Source: Mycobacterium sp. E1214
GTDB lineage: Bacteria; Actinomycetota; Actinomycetes; Mycobacteriales; Mycobacteriaceae
DNA length: 64,000 nucleotides
Assembly (NCBI RefSeq): GCF_001666755.1
Contig: NZ_LZJC01000048.1
Location: 1-64,000 of the forward strand
Direction of reading: 5' to 3'
Of this stretch, positions 9,917 through 20,772 are shown piece after piece; position 1 is the stretch's first letter, and each line of letters opens with the position of its first letter. Made by a program: the position numbers and the translations under genes. The notes beneath the pieces were generated by a model. It was not told the origin of the DNA, ran no database searches, and worked only from the letters and a program-made list of their open reading frames with translations.

Positions 9917-12900
9917 TTACTGTTGCGTTTCACCAAACATGGCGGCCTCCCCGACGAGCGGGTTGACCAACTGCACGTACGTCGGGCTGTCGCTGTCGCC
10001 CAACAGGATTGCGCGGCCCGCGGGAAGCCGGCCGAAGCGCTGACCGCGGATCTTGCCGCTGTCTTGCGGGTTGCCCGCCAGCATCAGCGTGGTGGCCTGC
10101 AAGTCGTTGAGGCGGCGCAGCAGCGGGCTGGTCATCAGCGCGTGCCCGGATCCCGTGGCGCGCGCCGTGACGATCACCCGCAGCCCCAGATCGGCCGCCT
10201 GCGAGAGGATCCCGAGCAACGGGGTCCACGGTCGCTGGCCGATGTAGGGGCCGCTGAGCGCCGGCGAATCCGGGATCTGGTCGACGTCGTCGATGATCAG
10301 GTAGTGGGTGTGGCCCTGGTAGCTCCACCGCGACAGCTCGCCGGGGCTCAGGCCGGCCGGTGGCCGCCGCGCCTCGAGGAGGTTGGCCAGTCCCAGCATC
10401 GCGGGGATGATGCGGTCGACGTTGGCGGTGTACTCGTTGTCGGCGAACAACGGCTCGTCGACGAGGTGCAGCCGCCGGTCCAGCACGATGAACGCCACCT
10501 GGTCGGCCGACGAGTTCTCGCGCACCGTCCGAATGATGTGGCGCAGCAAGGTCGTCTTGCCCGACTTGCTGTCGCCGAACACCATCAACAGCGGCTGGTC
10601 GGCGAAGTTGACGACGACCGGCGCGAGATCCTCCTCGCGCTGACCGATGACCACCTGCTCCGGGCCGCGATACAGCGCGCCGACCGCCGCCGGTGACAGG
10701 TTGGTGGGCAGCAATCGCACCGGCGGCGCCGTCACGCCCGGGTAGCGGGCGTTGAGGGCGGAAACCTGGTCCAGCTGCGGCTCGGCAAACAGGAAGTGCT
10801 CGGCGGCCATGGTCAGGCCGCGGCCCGGCTGGTCGTGCGGCACGGCCTCGGCCGGCCGGCGCAGAGCGCCCACCACCCGCACGTTGCTGTCGCGCGGGTC
10901 GTGCAGCTTCAGCTCGAGCCGCAGGCCCAGCCCGTCGCGCATGGCCAGCGGCACCTCGAGCCAGCTGGGAGTGGTGACGACGACGTGGATGCCGTAGGCC
11001 AGACCGATGTTCACCAACTCGGAAACCCTGGCTAACAACGGGTTTCGCGTGTTGAACTGGTCGGTGTTGTCGCGGCCGAACGCGTAGAGGTTGTCGATGA
11101 CCAGGAACACCTCACCGAAACCGTCGTCCGGGGCCGCGCCGTGCCTGTCGCGGAACTGTTCGCGGCGCTGCCTCGACAGCAGCAGCTGCTCGAGCTCACC
11201 GAAGGTCCGCCGGATCCGCTCGGGTTCCAGCGCCGACGCCACGCTGCCGACGTGCGCCAGGTCTTCGAGCGCCCGCAGCTTCCCACCGCCGTAGTCCAGG
11301 CAGTAGAAGGTCACGTCGCGCGGCGAATGCAGGCTGGCGGCCGACAGGATGAACGTCTGCAGCGCGGTCGACTTCCCCGACTTGGGGCCGCCGTGAATGA
11401 CCACGTTGGCGGCCGACGAGGTGGCGTCGAAGATCAGCGGGTCGCGGCGCATCTCGAACGGCTTGTCGATTTCGCCCAGCGGCCACTGCCATTGGCGCTG
11501 CGGCACCCCGGCGCGGGCCAGCACCGAGGTCAGCGGGATCGGCTCGTCGAGCGGCGGCAGCCACAGCTGCGGCGCCCGCGGGCCGTAGCCGGCCAGCTGG
11601 TCACCGATCGTGGCGATCAGCTTGCGCGGCGGGCCGGCCAGCTCCTCGTCCACCTCCAGCGGGACCACCGTGTCCTGATCCGGCTCGACCCGGCCGGCCG
11701 AGAACAGCTTGGGCTCCGGGATCGACGGCACCGCATAGGATTTCGGCCGTTGCGGAGGCTCGTAGATGCCGTCGACGTAGGTGCTGCGGAACTTCACCGG
11801 GGCGGCGCCCGGCGCGGGCACCAGGAAGCCCACGCCCTTGTGCTCTTTGCCGGATTCGATGTGGTACGCGTCCTCGACGCCGATGATCTGGCGAGAGACG
11901 CTGGGGCTGGCCACCTTCAACCCGATGCGGTAGGAGGTGTTCTTGTCGATGTCCTTGATCTTGCCGACGTCCAGCGTCTGCGACGCGAACAAAATGTGGA
12001 TGCGGAACGACCGGCCTTTGCGCGCAACGTAATCGAACAGCTCGGCGTACTCCGGGTGATCGGCCAGCATCAGGGTGAACTCGTCGGCGACGACGAACAA
12101 CGTCGGAATGGGCGGCAAGTCATGCCCGGCCGCGACGGCGGCCTCGTATTCGACGACCGAGTTGAACGCGCTGCCCTGCACGCGGCGGCCGGCCTCCCGC
12201 AGCAGCGTCTCGCGGCGGGCCACCTCCCCGCGCAGCGTGTCGGCGAACCGGTCGGCCAGCGACTTCTTCTCCGCCATGTTCGAGATGACGGCGACGACCT
12301 GCGGGAAGTGGCGGAAGCTGTCCGCGCCGGCCTCGCCCTTGAAGTCCGCGTAGATGACGATCAAGCGGTCGGCCGAGTGAGTGGTCAACAGCGACAACAG
12401 GATCGACATCAGGGTCTGAGACTTGCCGGACCCCGTCATACCGATCATCAGGCCGTGCGGCCCCATCCCGCCCTCGGCTTCGTCCTTGAGGTCGAAGTAC
12501 AGCGGCTCACCGGTGGCCGTGACGCCGATGGGCACGCGCAGCTCGTCCTCGCGCCGGCGCGGGGCCCACAGGGCGGGCACGTCGAGCTGCGAGGCGTCCG
12601 GGATCCCGAGCAGGGTGGTGAAGCTCGCCCCGCGGGTCGCCGCCGACCGTAGGCCCGTGTGCGTCGGGTTGGAGTCCCAGCGCGACAGCTGACGGGCCAG
12701 GTGGGCGGCGTCGGGCACCCCGAGTTGGTCGGCGTTGTCGATGTAGGGCTGCCAGCCTCCGGTCTGCCAGCGTTCGATCGCCCCCTGGCCGACCCGCAGG
12801 ATCGGCTTTTCCGGGTCCGAGTACTGCTCGCGGTGGGGCGCCGTGGCGCAGCGGTGCACGACGGTGACCCCCGCCCGGCCCAGCGCCAAGGCCGAAGCGT

Positions 12901-13876
12901 TGACGTCGTAGTCCGGGTCGTCGATGACGACCAGCAGGTGGCGCAGCGCATCGCCCGACTCGCCGGTGAACGCCGGCCGGTCCACCAGGGCCGGCCCCAG
13001 CAGGCCGACCAGGTCGTCGGCGTCGGTCGAGAGATAGCGGGCCGGGCCGACGCCGTCGATCTCACCGGGAATGTCTACGTGCGGCAGCCACTTCAGCCAC
13101 GACCAGTCGGGGTCCTCGAGGTCCCGGGTGGCCAGCGCGACCCCGAGCACCGTCGGGTCATGCCAGGTGACGGCCTGGGCGATCCACGCCCGCAGCGCCC
13201 CGCGGGCCTCGTCCGCCGAGCCCAGGACGGTGATCCGCGACACCTTGTTCAGGTCGATGCCCGTCGGCACATCCCGCACGATCCGGTGCGTGTCGAGCAG
13301 GCTGCGTAATGCGCTGTGCGACACCGGTTCCAGGTCGACTTCGTCCGCGGTGTCGTTGACCCGCAGCGTGGTGGTCAGGGGCACCTGGTGACGGCCCGCC
13401 CGAAGCACCAGGAAGTCGTGGTCGTGGGGGTCACGCTCCCACTGGCGCCGCGACCCGGGCACCGCGGACAGCTCCGCCGGCTCGGGGTGGGACCACTGCG
13501 CGGCAGCGCGCTGCTGGGCCGCCTGGGTGCGGATGTTGTCCCGCACCACCGACAGGTAGCGCAGGTAGTCGGCTCGTTCGGCGTCGACCTCCTCCGTCCG
13601 CGTCTTGTTGTCGTTGCCGCGGTACATCGCGGTGGCGGCGAGCAGCAACACGAACGGGAAGAACAGCGTCTGCGGGGAGATCATCCGCATGCCGGTGGCG
13701 AACAGCGCCACCACCATGCCGACGATCAGGATGACCAGCACGTAGGGCATCGCGCGCCGCAGGAACGACGGCGGGATGACCCGGGGCAGCTCCGGCGGGG
13801 CCTCGATGGTGATGGTCCCCTTGCGGGCGGCCGGGGGAGCTAGGCGGCGGCGGGCTTCGAATATGAGTCGGCTCAT
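9917..13876 (-). CDS. eccC3: ESX-3 FtsK/SpoIIIE-type ATPase EccC3
   Basis: Motor ATPase of ESX-3, 1319 aa. Two N-terminal transmembrane helices (about residues 36-75) are followed by three ATPase domains whose Walker A lysines are Lys485 (GMTGSGKSQ), Lys835 (GGPKSGKST) and Lys1107 (GDSKSGKTT). A Walker B DE lies in FVVADEF in the first domain. EccC captures substrates through its last ATPase domain and drives export. Start ATG at 13876 ([15 protein letters not shown]) has a GAAGGAG ribosome site and overlaps the eccB3 stop as ATGA; a longer frame extends upstream inside eccB3 and is rejected. Confidence 0.95.
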   Translation of the reverse strand: MSRLIFEARRRLAPPAARKGTITIEAPPELPRVIPPSFLRRAMPYVLVILIVGMVVALFATGMRMISPQTLFFPFVLLLAATAMYRGNDNKTRTEEVDAERADYLRYLSVVRDNIRTQAAQQRAAAQWSHPEPAELSAVPGSRRQWERDPHDHDFLVLRAGRHQVPLTTTLRVNDTADEVDLEPVSHSALRSLLDTHRIVRDVPTGIDLNKVSRITVLGSADEARGALRAWIAQAVTWHDPTVLGVALATRDLEDPDWSWLKWLPHVDIPGEIDGVGPARYLSTDADDLVGLLGPALVDRPAFTGESGDALRHLLVVIDDPDYDVNASALALGRAGVTVVHRCATAPHREQYSDPEKPILRVGQGAIERWQTGGWQPYIDNADQLGVPDAAHLARQLSRWDSNPTHTGLRSAATRGASFTTLLGIPDASQLDVPALWAPRRREDELRVPIGVTATGEPLYFDLKDEAEGGMGPHGLMIGMTGSGKSQTLMSILLSLLTTHSADRLIVIYADFKGEAGADSFRHFPQVVAVISNMAEKKSLADRFADTLRGEVARRETLLREAGRRVQGSAFNSVVEYEAAVAAGHDLPPIPTLFVVADEFTLMLADHPEYAELFDYVARKGRSFRIHILFASQTLDVGKIKDIDKNTSYRIGLKVASPSVSRQIIGVEDAYHIESGKEHKGVGFLVPAPGAAPVKFRSTYVDGIYEPPQRPKSYAVPSIPEPKLFSAGRVEPDQDTVVPLEVDEELAGPPRKLIATIGDQLAGYGPRAPQLWLPPLDEPIPLTSVLARAGVPQRQWQWPLGEIDKPFEMRRDPLIFDATSSAANVVIHGGPKSGKSTALQTFILSAASLHSPRDVTFYCLDYGGGKLRALEDLAHVGSVASALEPERIRRTFGELEQLLLSRQRREQFRDRHGAAPDDGFGEVFLVIDNLYAFGRDNTDQFNTRNPLLARVSELVNIGLAYGIHVVVTTPSWLEVPLAMRDGLGLRLELKLHDPRDSNVRVVGALRRPAEAVPHDQPGRGLTMAAEHFLFAEPQLDQVSALNARYPGVTAPPVRLLPTNLSPAAVGALYRGPEQVVIGQREEDLAPVVVNFADQPLLMVFGDSKSGKTTLLRHIIRTVRENSSADQVAFIVLDRRLHLVDEPLFADNEYTANVDRIIPAMLGLANLLEARRPPAGLSPGELSRWSYQGHTHYLIIDDVDQIPDSPALSGPYIGQRPWTPLLGILSQAADLGLRVIVTARATGSGHALMTSPLLRRLNDLQATTLMLAGNPQDSGKIRGQRFGRLPAGRAILLGDSDSPTYVQLVNPLVGEAAMFGETQQ

Positions 13877-15489
13877 CGGGGGGCTCCTTCGGCCGCGACG
13901 GGACGGCCCGGGTTGTTGTCCGGCGTCAAGCCGTCGTGTGCCAGTAGCGCGTCGGCGCGCGACAAGGTCGGTCCGGCGGCGAACAGCGACAGCACCGACC
14001 ACGGAACGGGCAGGGGCGAACCGCTCAGCCCAAGTGCCTCAACGGTTTTGCCGTGCCCGGTGGCGGCGTTCTCCGCCTCGTTGTCGATGCCGTAACGCAC
14101 ACCGGTGTCGGAAACCCAGAACAGCGATCCGGCGCCGGGCGCACCCGCGCCACCACCGGCGACCTGAGTGAAGTAACCCGTTCCGGGGGGCAGCGCGACC
14201 CGGGTGGCCGTGGCCGCCGCCCCACCGCCGACGAGGTCGACGGTGTGGATCGACTCCGGGACCGGCAGCGCCGAACCGGCCAGCAGGTTCAGCGAGCTCG
14301 TCGCCGCACCGGCGGCCTTGCTCCAATGGGCGCATGCGACAGGGTCTTTCGCGGCGTCCACCAGGGTGACCTGCTGGTCGGGATAGCGAGAGGTGTCGAG
14401 CAGCCGTGAGACCGGCAGCTTGGCCACCGCGTCAGCGCCGAGCCGCGGCGGCTGATCCAGGCCGTAGGAGTTGGTGTTGCGCAGGATCGCGGCCAGCACC
14501 GGCGAGATCGGCTGCAGGCCGTCCGGCAGCACCGCGAAATAGCGCGGCGCCCCCGAGGAACTCTGGTCCAAACCGTAGGACACCACCACCGCACCGATGG
14601 GCGCCGGCACGGCGAAGGGCGCCGGGGCGCCGGCGTTCGGGATGCCCGGGGCCGTCAGCGCCGGCCCCTCGGGGATCGCGTTGAAGAGCCCGAGCGCGAT
14701 AGGCCGCGGCGGGGGGACCTCGGAGTTGTTCTGCCCCAACCCCAGTGCGGTAGTCACGGCGTGGTCGGTGAGGTTGATCTGGCTACGCCTGCCGTCCCAT
14801 AGCAACCAGCTGATGGGACCCTTGTCGTCGCCCGGGGACTGCACCAGGATGGCCTGCCGGGAACCCAAGTCCGCGGCGCGCGCGCCGCTGCTGTCGGGAC
14901 GGCCGCCGATGACGGTCACGCCGGTGCTGTGCACGGCGTGCGCGGTTCCACCGATGCTGTCGCACACGGTCCAGTTCGCGTCCCGCCCGGGGTTTTGCAC
15001 CATCCGCTCGGGGGCACCCGGGATGCCGATCAGGTTCCCGCGCGGAAAGCGGTCCAGCTCAGTGCTTTTCACCGTCGTCGGGTTGACCGGATGCCCCACG
15101 ATCAACCGGGCTGAGGTGAGGTTGAGCACCGGGTGCAGGTCGTCGCCGACGCGGACGTAGAGGGCCGCGGTGTCCCGGTCGGCCAGGACGGCGTTGCTGC
15201 CCGCCGTCCCGTTGGGCCGGATCAACGAGAACACGAAGCAACCGCCGAGGGCGGTCACCAGCAGCACCACGCCCATCAGAACCGCACGCGACTGCGTGCG
15301 CAGCGGGTCGACGAGCATCCTGGTGTCGTGCAGCGCGATGCCGGAAGCGATGCGGCGCATGACAAATCGCCAACCGCTGACCTGGTGGCGGGTCACGAAG
15401 CCGCGGCGGTACTCCACCTTGTCGGGGTTGTCGTTTACCGGCGTGCGGGAGGCGAACGAGCGACGGCTGTCCGGGTCTTGACTGGTCAT
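13873..15489 (-). CDS. eccB3: ESX-3 membrane component EccB3
   Basis: Core component of the ESX-3 membrane complex with a large periplasmic part, 538 aa, the same length as in M. tuberculosis. A basic N-terminal arm ([18 protein letters not shown], about 25-42) precedes a single transmembrane helix (about 70-92), then the periplasmic repeat domain. Cysteines occur in the WTVCDSIGG and PVACAHWSK stretches, which fit the disulfide seen in EccB proteins. Its ATG overlaps the eccA3 stop as ATGA. Confidence 0.95.
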   Translation of the reverse strand: MTSQDPDSRRSFASRTPVNDNPDKVEYRRGFVTRHQVSGWRFVMRRIASGIALHDTRMLVDPLRTQSRAVLMGVVLLVTALGGCFVFSLIRPNGTAGSNAVLADRDTAALYVRVGDDLHPVLNLTSARLIVGHPVNPTTVKSTELDRFPRGNLIGIPGAPERMVQNPGRDANWTVCDSIGGTAHAVHSTGVTVIGGRPDSSGARAADLGSRQAILVQSPGDDKGPISWLLWDGRRSQINLTDHAVTTALGLGQNNSEVPPPRPIALGLFNAIPEGPALTAPGIPNAGAPAPFAVPAPIGAVVVSYGLDQSSSGAPRYFAVLPDGLQPISPVLAAILRNTNSYGLDQPPRLGADAVAKLPVSRLLDTSRYPDQQVTLVDAAKDPVACAHWSKAAGAATSSLNLLAGSALPVPESIHTVDLVGGGAAATATRVALPPGTGYFTQVAGGGAGAPGAGSLFWVSDTGVRYGIDNEAENAATGHGKTVEALGLSGSPLPVPWSVLSLFAAGPTLSRADALLAHDGLTPDNNPGRPVAAEGAPR

Positions 15490-17339
15490 GCCGGCACCGA
15501 CAACCCCAGACCGCGCAGCAGCGGCTCGACGGACCGTTCGACGTCGTCGTCGGTGATCGTCATCAACTCCTCGTCACTGAATTCGCCGGTTCCGGCGTGT
15601 TCGGAATGGTCGAGCCGGAACTCCCGTTCTTCCTCGGAGCGTTCGACGATGTTTCGCACGAATCGGCCGTTGCCGGCGATGTCGAGGTTGCGCCGTGAGA
15701 TGCCGTTGGCGTCGGGGGTGGTTTCGGTCGCGAGCTTGGCGAACAACGCCTCCATGTGGGCGAGCGCGGCCGGCTCGAAGACGCTGTCGCGCTGCTCAGC
15801 CATCTTGGTGGCGATCTCGACCAGTTCCGGTGCCGCGTACGACGGGAAGTCGATGTTGCGCGTGAACCGGGACCGCAGACCCTCGTTGGTGTCGAGGAAC
15901 TTGTCCAGGTCGGCCCGGTAGCCGGCGATGATCACGACCAACCGGTCGCGGTCGTTTTCCATGCGGGCCAACAGGGTGTCGATGGCCACCAGCCCGAAGT
16001 CGTTCTTGGCCCCGGTGGCGACTAGCGCATAGGCCTCGTCGAGGAACAGCACACCGTCGAGCGCACTGTCGATGATGGCGTTGGTCTTGGCCTCCGTCTC
16101 GCCGATGTGCTGGCCGATGAGGTCGGCGCGGTGCACCTCGCGAATGTTCTCTCGTTTCAAAAGGCCAAGGCCGCAATATATCTTGGCCACAACGCGGGCG
16201 ATGGTGGTCTTACCGGTTCCGGGCGGTCCGGCGAACACCAGGTGGTGGGCACGCTGGGCGACCGCGAGGCCGCGCTGCTTGCGCACCAATTCCATGGCGA
16301 CGGAGCTCTTCAGCCGCGAGACCTGGTTCTTTACCTCGTCCAGACCGATGAACTCGGCCAGCTGCCGTTCGGCCTCGTGCAGCAACACGGCCTTGCGTTC
16401 GTGGGCGGCGGGGTCGACGAAATCCTCTGCGCTGGGCTCGGTTTCGGGGTCCCACGGATCGGTGCGGGCGTCGATACGGGCCGCCGTGGTGGTGACGATG
16501 CCGAAACTGGTGTCGGTGAGGGCCTGCTCGACCTGCTCGTTCTCCGGGTGCGCCGCGTACAGGTCCTGCAGCACCTCGCTGGCCGAGTCCTCGTCCACGT
16601 GCGCGCGCAGCACCAGCGCCTTGGCGAGCGCGCCGTCGACTGCCGCGACGGCCACGGGACCCTCGGGCTCTTCCAAGTAGGACAGGGCCGGGGCGAACAT
16701 GCCGAGCCGCGCCAGGGCGGTGCCGAGGGTGATCTTGGCCGCGTGCGAGAACGCCGGGTCGAGATCGGTGTCGTTGACGATCGGGGTGAGCAGCTTGACG
16801 ACGTCGGACCAGCGCTCGGCCCGGTAGTTGACGACGACGGTGACCCAGCGCGCCTCGCGCCAACCGGGGCGACGAGCGGTCAGGGCGGTGACGATCTCGT
16901 TGGCCTCGGCGAAACGCCCCGCCGAGGCGAGCGCCGCGGCGTGGGCCAAGTGGAACTCGTCGGGCGTGCCGGCACGGAACTGCAGGTAGAGCCCGGTGTC
17001 GTAGCGGAAGCTCAACGATCCCGGCGCCAGGTCGACCTGACGCTGCAGCGTGCCGGCGGTGCCCGCGGTACGGGCCACCGCCTCCAGGACCCGCAGGGAC
17101 GTGTCACCGGCGGCGGCGAGCCCCGCCCAGGCGTCGCACTGATCGTGGGCAACGCGGGTCAGCGCGGTGAAACCGGATCGGGCCGCGACCAGGTCAGCCG
17201 GCCGCTGGCGTTGATACACGGCGATGCCGAGCGCGCGGCAACACGTGGCAAACCGGCTGACGACGTCACCGTCAACTCGAAGGTCCGCCCGAGAATTGAC
17301 AGGCTGAGCTGTGAGCATGCCCGTGTCACCGAGTTCCAC
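15486..17339 (-). CDS. eccA3: ESX-3 AAA+ ATPase EccA3
   Basis: First gene of the ESX-3 operon: a cytosolic AAA+ ATPase of 617 aa thought to release EspG chaperones from their PE-PPE cargo. The N-terminal half is a TPR-like helical domain; the C-terminal half is a CbxX-type AAA+ domain with Walker A GPPGTGKTT, Walker B GVLFLDEAYAL and sensor stretch VVIIAGYRADLD. Sequence agreement with M. tuberculosis EccA3 is very high from about residue 20 on. An alternative start is the internal ATG at codon 8 (MLTAQPV). Expression should follow iron and zinc through the boxes at 17382 and 17555. Confidence 0.95.
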   Translation of the reverse strand: MELGDTGMLTAQPVNSRADLRVDGDVVSRFATCCRALGIAVYQRQRPADLVAARSGFTALTRVAHDQCDAWAGLAAAGDTSLRVLEAVARTAGTAGTLQRQVDLAPGSLSFRYDTGLYLQFRAGTPDEFHLAHAAALASAGRFAEANEIVTALTARRPGWREARWVTVVVNYRAERWSDVVKLLTPIVNDTDLDPAFSHAAKITLGTALARLGMFAPALSYLEEPEGPVAVAAVDGALAKALVLRAHVDEDSASEVLQDLYAAHPENEQVEQALTDTSFGIVTTTAARIDARTDPWDPETEPSAEDFVDPAAHERKAVLLHEAERQLAEFIGLDEVKNQVSRLKSSVAMELVRKQRGLAVAQRAHHLVFAGPPGTGKTTIARVVAKIYCGLGLLKRENIREVHRADLIGQHIGETEAKTNAIIDSALDGVLFLDEAYALVATGAKNDFGLVAIDTLLARMENDRDRLVVIIAGYRADLDKFLDTNEGLRSRFTRNIDFPSYAAPELVEIATKMAEQRDSVFEPAALAHMEALFAKLATETTPDANGISRRNLDIAGNGRFVRNIVERSEEEREFRLDHSEHAGTGEFSDEELMTITDDDVERSVEPLLRGLGLSVPA

Positions 17340-17381
17340 GGCCGCTTCTCCTAAACGTAGTCTCCCCTAAGCTGGCTGGGC

Positions 17382-17400
17382 TGAAGTTAGCATATCCTAA
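17382..17400 (-). promoter_or_regulatory. IdeR (iron) box upstream of eccA3
   Basis: On the minus strand the 19 bases read TTAGGATATGCTAACTTCA, matching 15 of 19 positions of the IdeR consensus TTAGGTTAGSCTAACCTAA as I know it. It sits 43 bp upstream of the eccA3 start, a position where bound IdeR-Fe would block transcription. ESX-3 is IdeR-controlled in M. tuberculosis. Confidence 0.8.
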
Positions 17401-17554
17401 GTGGTGCGGCGCACTTCCGGCCTTGATCACGCAGTTCCTCCCCGCCCGGACCGCCGATGACGGCGTCCGGTGCCCCAACTGGCCGCATTTCCGACGTGAA
17501 CGCCGACCGCAGCGGGTCGATGACCCGCTCGCCAGCCACTCTCGACAGGCGACC

Positions 17555-17577
17555 TTATCGAAAATGGTTTTCATTAG
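17555..17577. promoter_or_regulatory. Zur-type palindrome upstream of ESX-3
   Basis: Palindrome with core GAAAATGGTTTTC (17560-17572) inside AT-rich flanks, in otherwise GC-rich DNA. It belongs to the same 23-bp family as the sites at 20747, 23696, 23751 and 28557. Zur is a zinc-dependent repressor, and ESX-3 is one of its targets in M. tuberculosis. Confidence 0.8.
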
Positions 17578-17790
17578 CAATGCGGGGCCGGCCACCATGT
17601 GCGCCGGCCCGTCGGCCTGCGGCATTCACCCGCCAAGCGGCGCCACATCCCCACCGACGCGGCCATGCGGCGACTCCTTCAACACTCGATTGAGCCCGAC
17701 CGGCTCTGCCGATGGCCGCTCAGGCGGGCACCCAGCTACTAGTCGGGCACCGGGGCGCGAAAGTTCCCGGGCTCGCGCCCCGGCACCTCG

Positions 17791-19245
17791 TCAGGACCCA
17801 GGCCATGTCCTCGGCACCATGGGCACCGACGGCCCACCCGCGAAGTCGTCGACGCCGAGGGTGGCCAACCCGGACGCCTCTGCGGTCCCACGCGCCACCG
17901 TCCCCGTGAAGCCGAACGCACCCGCCCCGCGCTCCGAGGCCACAGCGTCGGACGCCTCGCGCTCCGGCGGATCATCGGACTCGAGGTCGGCGTATTCGTA
18001 GCCGCGTTGGTGCTGCTGCAGTCTCGCCCGCCGGCGCCGACGGTCACGCTGCCGCTCGGCGGCCGACGCTCCCGCGGCCGCGGGGGCCGCGGCTGAGTCG
18101 GGCTCCGGGGCCTTGCGCTGCGCCCCCGCGCCCATGCCCGAGCCGGCGCCGATCCCGGGGCCGCCGATCAGATAGGGGTACGCGGCGCCCTCGACGCCCG
18201 TGGGTGGTGGCGGGCCGGCGCTCGCGGACACCGTGCTCGGCGTGGGCGCCGGGGCCGAGGTGGGGGCCGCGGACGGCGCCGGGGCCGCGACGCCCGCCGC
18301 GACGGGGCTGGCCGTCACCGCCGGCATGTCGTGGGCCTGCGGCGTGGGGGCGGCGGCGATGGCCGGGGCGGGGCTCGCCGGCGGCTGGATCGCGGCCAGC
18401 GCGGTCAGAGCCGCAAAGCCTCCCCCGGCCCCGACAGGAACCAAGATCGGAAGCGCCAGAAGTTGCGGAAAGGCTTGAAATACCTCGATCGCATGGCCGA
18501 TCTCATCGACGGTGAGGCCGATGATGTCGCTAAACAGCTGCGCGAACCCCGCCGCCGGATTGCGTTCGATCAAGCCGATGTCGCGCTCCAGGGTTTCCGG
18601 AATCTCCAGGAAGCGGTTGATCCACCAGCTCAGGTCGTACGGGTCACCGGAATCGTCGTCGACGATGTCGAGCGGGCCGCTGTCACCGCTGTCCGAGGCA
18701 CTGTCGGCGTTGACGATCTGCGGCGCCGGATCGGTTTGCGGCGTCGCGGCGAGCGCGGACGTGGCGACCGCCTGATACGTCGTCATCGTGGTGGCCGCCT
18801 GAGTCCACATCCGCGCATAGTCGGCCTCATTGACCGCGATGGGAATCGTGTTGATGCCGAAGAAGTTCGTCGCCACCAAGGCCCCGTGCAGGGCGTGATT
18901 GCCGGCCAGCTCCGGCAAGGTCGGCATGGCGGCCAGCGCCGTGGTGTAGGCGGTGGCCGCAGCCTCGTGCTCGGTGGCCGCGGCCGCGCTGTTGGCGCTG
19001 GCCCGCGTCAGCCACACCAGATAAGGCACGTGAGCCGCGACGTACCGGTCGGCGGTGGGGCCGTCCCACGCGCCGCCCTGAACGGCGGCCAGGGTCTCGC
19101 CGAGTTCGTCGGCCACCGAGGCATAGGTCTCGCTCAACGCCGTCCATGACGCGGCCGCGGCCAGCAGGCTACCGGGCCCGGGGCCGCTGCTGAGCAACGT
19201 GGAATGCACCTCCGGCGGGAAGGCCATCCACACCGGCGCAGTCAT
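17791..19245 (-). CDS. PPE family protein, PPE-PPW subfamily
   Basis: PPE protein of 484 aa directly upstream of the ESX-3 operon, in the place held by PPE3/Rv0280 and Rv0281 in M. tuberculosis. The PPE domain (1 to about 180) has FPPEVHS at 9-15 and [20 protein letters not shown]. An acidic Asp/Ser-rich segment (about 186-202) follows, then a hydrophobic stretch, an Ala-Pro linker and the subfamily signature GFTGT with PMVPRTW near the end. A basic RRRRAR patch precedes the signature. There is no PE gene beside it, so a distant PE partner such as PE5 may serve. No Zur box was seen directly upstream. Confidence 0.9.
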   Translation of the reverse strand: MTAPVWMAFPPEVHSTLLSSGPGPGSLLAAAASWTALSETYASVADELGETLAAVQGGAWDGPTADRYVAAHVPYLVWLTRASANSAAAATEHEAAATAYTTALAAMPTLPELAGNHALHGALVATNFFGINTIPIAVNEADYARMWTQAATTMTTYQAVATSALAATPQTDPAPQIVNADSASDSGDSGPLDIVDDDSGDPYDLSWWINRFLEIPETLERDIGLIERNPAAGFAQLFSDIIGLTVDEIGHAIEVFQAFPQLLALPILVPVGAGGGFAALTALAAIQPPASPAPAIAAAPTPQAHDMPAVTASPVAAGVAAPAPSAAPTSAPAPTPSTVSASAGPPPPTGVEGAAYPYLIGGPGIGAGSGMGAGAQRKAPEPDSAAAPAAAGASAAERQRDRRRRRARLQQHQRGYEYADLESDDPPEREASDAVASERGAGAFGFTGTVARGTAEASGLATLGVDDFAGGPSVPMVPRTWPGS

Positions 19246-19461
19246 GCGCGCGCGCCGGCCCGCGGGGGTCCCGCAGCCAGTTCACGAACTATTTCTTCCC
19301 GAACGCGTGGCATCACGCCAGGACTCCTCGCCGAGTGAGACCAGTGATGACAGGCCGGGCGACGGCGCGCCAGTCAGCCCGTCAATGGTCGGTTGGCGGG
19401 GCGAAAAAGTTCCCGCAAGCGGTCAGTTCAGGGGAAACTCACGACGACCGGACGTACGGTC

Positions 19462-20367
19462 TCAGCCCTTAACCGCGCTCACCAGCGTGTTCCGCGCGAT
19501 CATCGGGCCGGCCTCCGTGTCCGGGCCGGGCACCGGGCGGCCGACCTGGCGCAGATAATCGGCCAACGGCGTGCCGACTGCTTTCCAGCCTCGGGTGCTG
19601 AACCAGTCGGCGGCCGGGGCGATCCGTTCGTTGTAAACCAGCTGGAAGAAGACCCGCCCCTCACCGCGGGCAATGGCCTCGCGTTCCTCGGCGAGCGCGG
19701 CCTCGAAGGCTTCGTCGGGCATGGGTGCGCCGTCCTCGACGGCCACATGGCTACCGGGTACGGCCAGGCTGTCGATCCCGGTGAAAAGCTGCTCCTGAGC
19801 GTCGGCCGGGAGATAGATGAGCAGCCCCTCGGCGATCCACGCCGAAGGCTTGCCGGCATCGAACCCGTTGTCGCGCAATGCCTGCGGCCAATCGTCACGC
19901 AGATCGACGGCGATCTCACGGCGCTCGGCGCGCGGCGTGGCACCGACACCGGCCAGCACCTCGCGTTTGAAGTCGAGGACTTGCGGCTGGTCCAGCTCGA
20001 AGATGGTCGTACCGGCCGGCCAATCCAGGCGGTAGGCACGTGAGTCCAGCCCGGCCGCCAATACGACGACCTGGCGGACACCGGCGTCGGCCGCCCGGCG
20101 GAAATACTCGTCGAAGTATTTGGTGCGAGCACCCTGGAAGTTCACGAAGTTCTCGCCGAAGTCGGTGGTCTTCAACTGGTGATCGGGAATCTTGCCGTCG
20201 AGCACCTCCGCCGCGGGGCCGCCGACGGCCCGGCAGAAGATTTCCGCGTACTCGTCGACGACCAGCGGGTCGGACTTCTGCGCCTCCAACGCCCGCGCCG
20301 TCGCGACGAACAGCGCGGTCGATCCGACGCTCGTTGTGATGTCCCAGGTGTCACCTTCGCTTCGCAC
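19462..20367 (-). CDS. Class I SAM-dependent methyltransferase (Rv0281-like)
   Basis: Putative S-adenosylmethionine-dependent methyltransferase of the large mycobacterial DUF16/PpmA-like (LCMT-fold) family, 301 aa. The opening [21 protein letters not shown], the glycine motif [15 protein letters not shown] and [11 protein letters not shown] are family signatures. The GTG at 20367 aligns with the start of Rv0281 and is preferred to a TTG ten codons earlier. Substrate unknown; homologues have been suggested to act on lipids. It stands 216 bp upstream of the PPE gene, so co-transcription is uncertain. Confidence 0.86.
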   Translation of the reverse strand: MRSEGDTWDITTSVGSTALFVATARALEAQKSDPLVVDEYAEIFCRAVGGPAAEVLDGKIPDHQLKTTDFGENFVNFQGARTKYFDEYFRRAADAGVRQVVVLAAGLDSRAYRLDWPAGTTIFELDQPQVLDFKREVLAGVGATPRAERREIAVDLRDDWPQALRDNGFDAGKPSAWIAEGLLIYLPADAQEQLFTGIDSLAVPGSHVAVEDGAPMPDEAFEAALAEEREAIARGEGRVFFQLVYNERIAPAADWFSTRGWKAVGTPLADYLRQVGRPVPGPDTEAGPMIARNTLVSAVKG

Positions 20368-20772
20368 CCGACCCACAGTACCGATGACCGGAATCAACCG
20401 CTTTCCCTGCCGCGCAACGGCACTGGCTAGCCGCCGTTCGAGCGGCGAACGCCCGGCGCCGGTCGGTCATCCTGTGCTTCGGTGCGGCTTCGCCAGTCGG
20501 CTCGGCCCCGACGACGTTTGCCGGAGCCATCGACCATCGAGCCGTCACTTGCCTGGTGCTGCGGCCGCAGCCGGTCAAGACCTTCCTCGACCGGAGCTGG
20601 GCCCACACGCACCACCACGTCACGCGCGAGCGCCCGGACGCCGGAATCCGTCGGCCGCTCGGCGCTTCGCCGAGCCCGCCATCAGTCGCTGCGCGGCCAC
20701 GCCTGATCGCGCACCCGAAAGGCCTACCGCGCGGGCCCTTTACGCCTTAATGAAAATCATTATCATTAAGCG
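20368..20772. other. Intergenic region with Zur box
   Basis: 400-bp divergent region between the methyltransferase (minus) and the COG0523 GTPase (plus). Frames in it look like chance GC-rich readings and I support no gene. Its right end carries the Zur-type palindrome at 20747-20769. Confidence 0.55.
20747..20769. promoter_or_regulatory. Zur-type palindrome upstream of COG0523 GTPase
   Basis: The best palindrome of the five: perfect 7-bp arms TTAATGA and TCATTAA around AAATCATTA. It ends three bases before the ATG at 20773, leaving no room for a ribosome site, so the transcript is probably leaderless or nearly so. Confidence 0.85.

Larger units (their letters stand above)
17340..17790. promoter_or_regulatory. 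ESX-3 control region upstream of eccA3
   Basis: 450-bp region between a PPE gene and eccA3, both on the minus strand. It contains the IdeR-like box at 17382-17400, a weaker IdeR-like sequence at 17352-17370 (about 12 of 19 matches) and the Zur-like box at 17555-17577. No gene of its own was found. The Zur box lies about 215 bp before the eccA3 start and the IdeR box about 43 bp before it, which suggests two promoters or a long leader. Confidence 0.75.

Noticed and set aside
13877..14002. 42-codon extension of EccC3
   Set aside because: It lies within eccB3; [11 protein letters not shown] at 13876 has a ribosome site and the family start.
20398..20740. Possible small genes between the methyltransferase and the COG0523 GTPase
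   Set aside because: Frames on both strands are Arg/Pro-rich, lack ribosome sites and show no family features.
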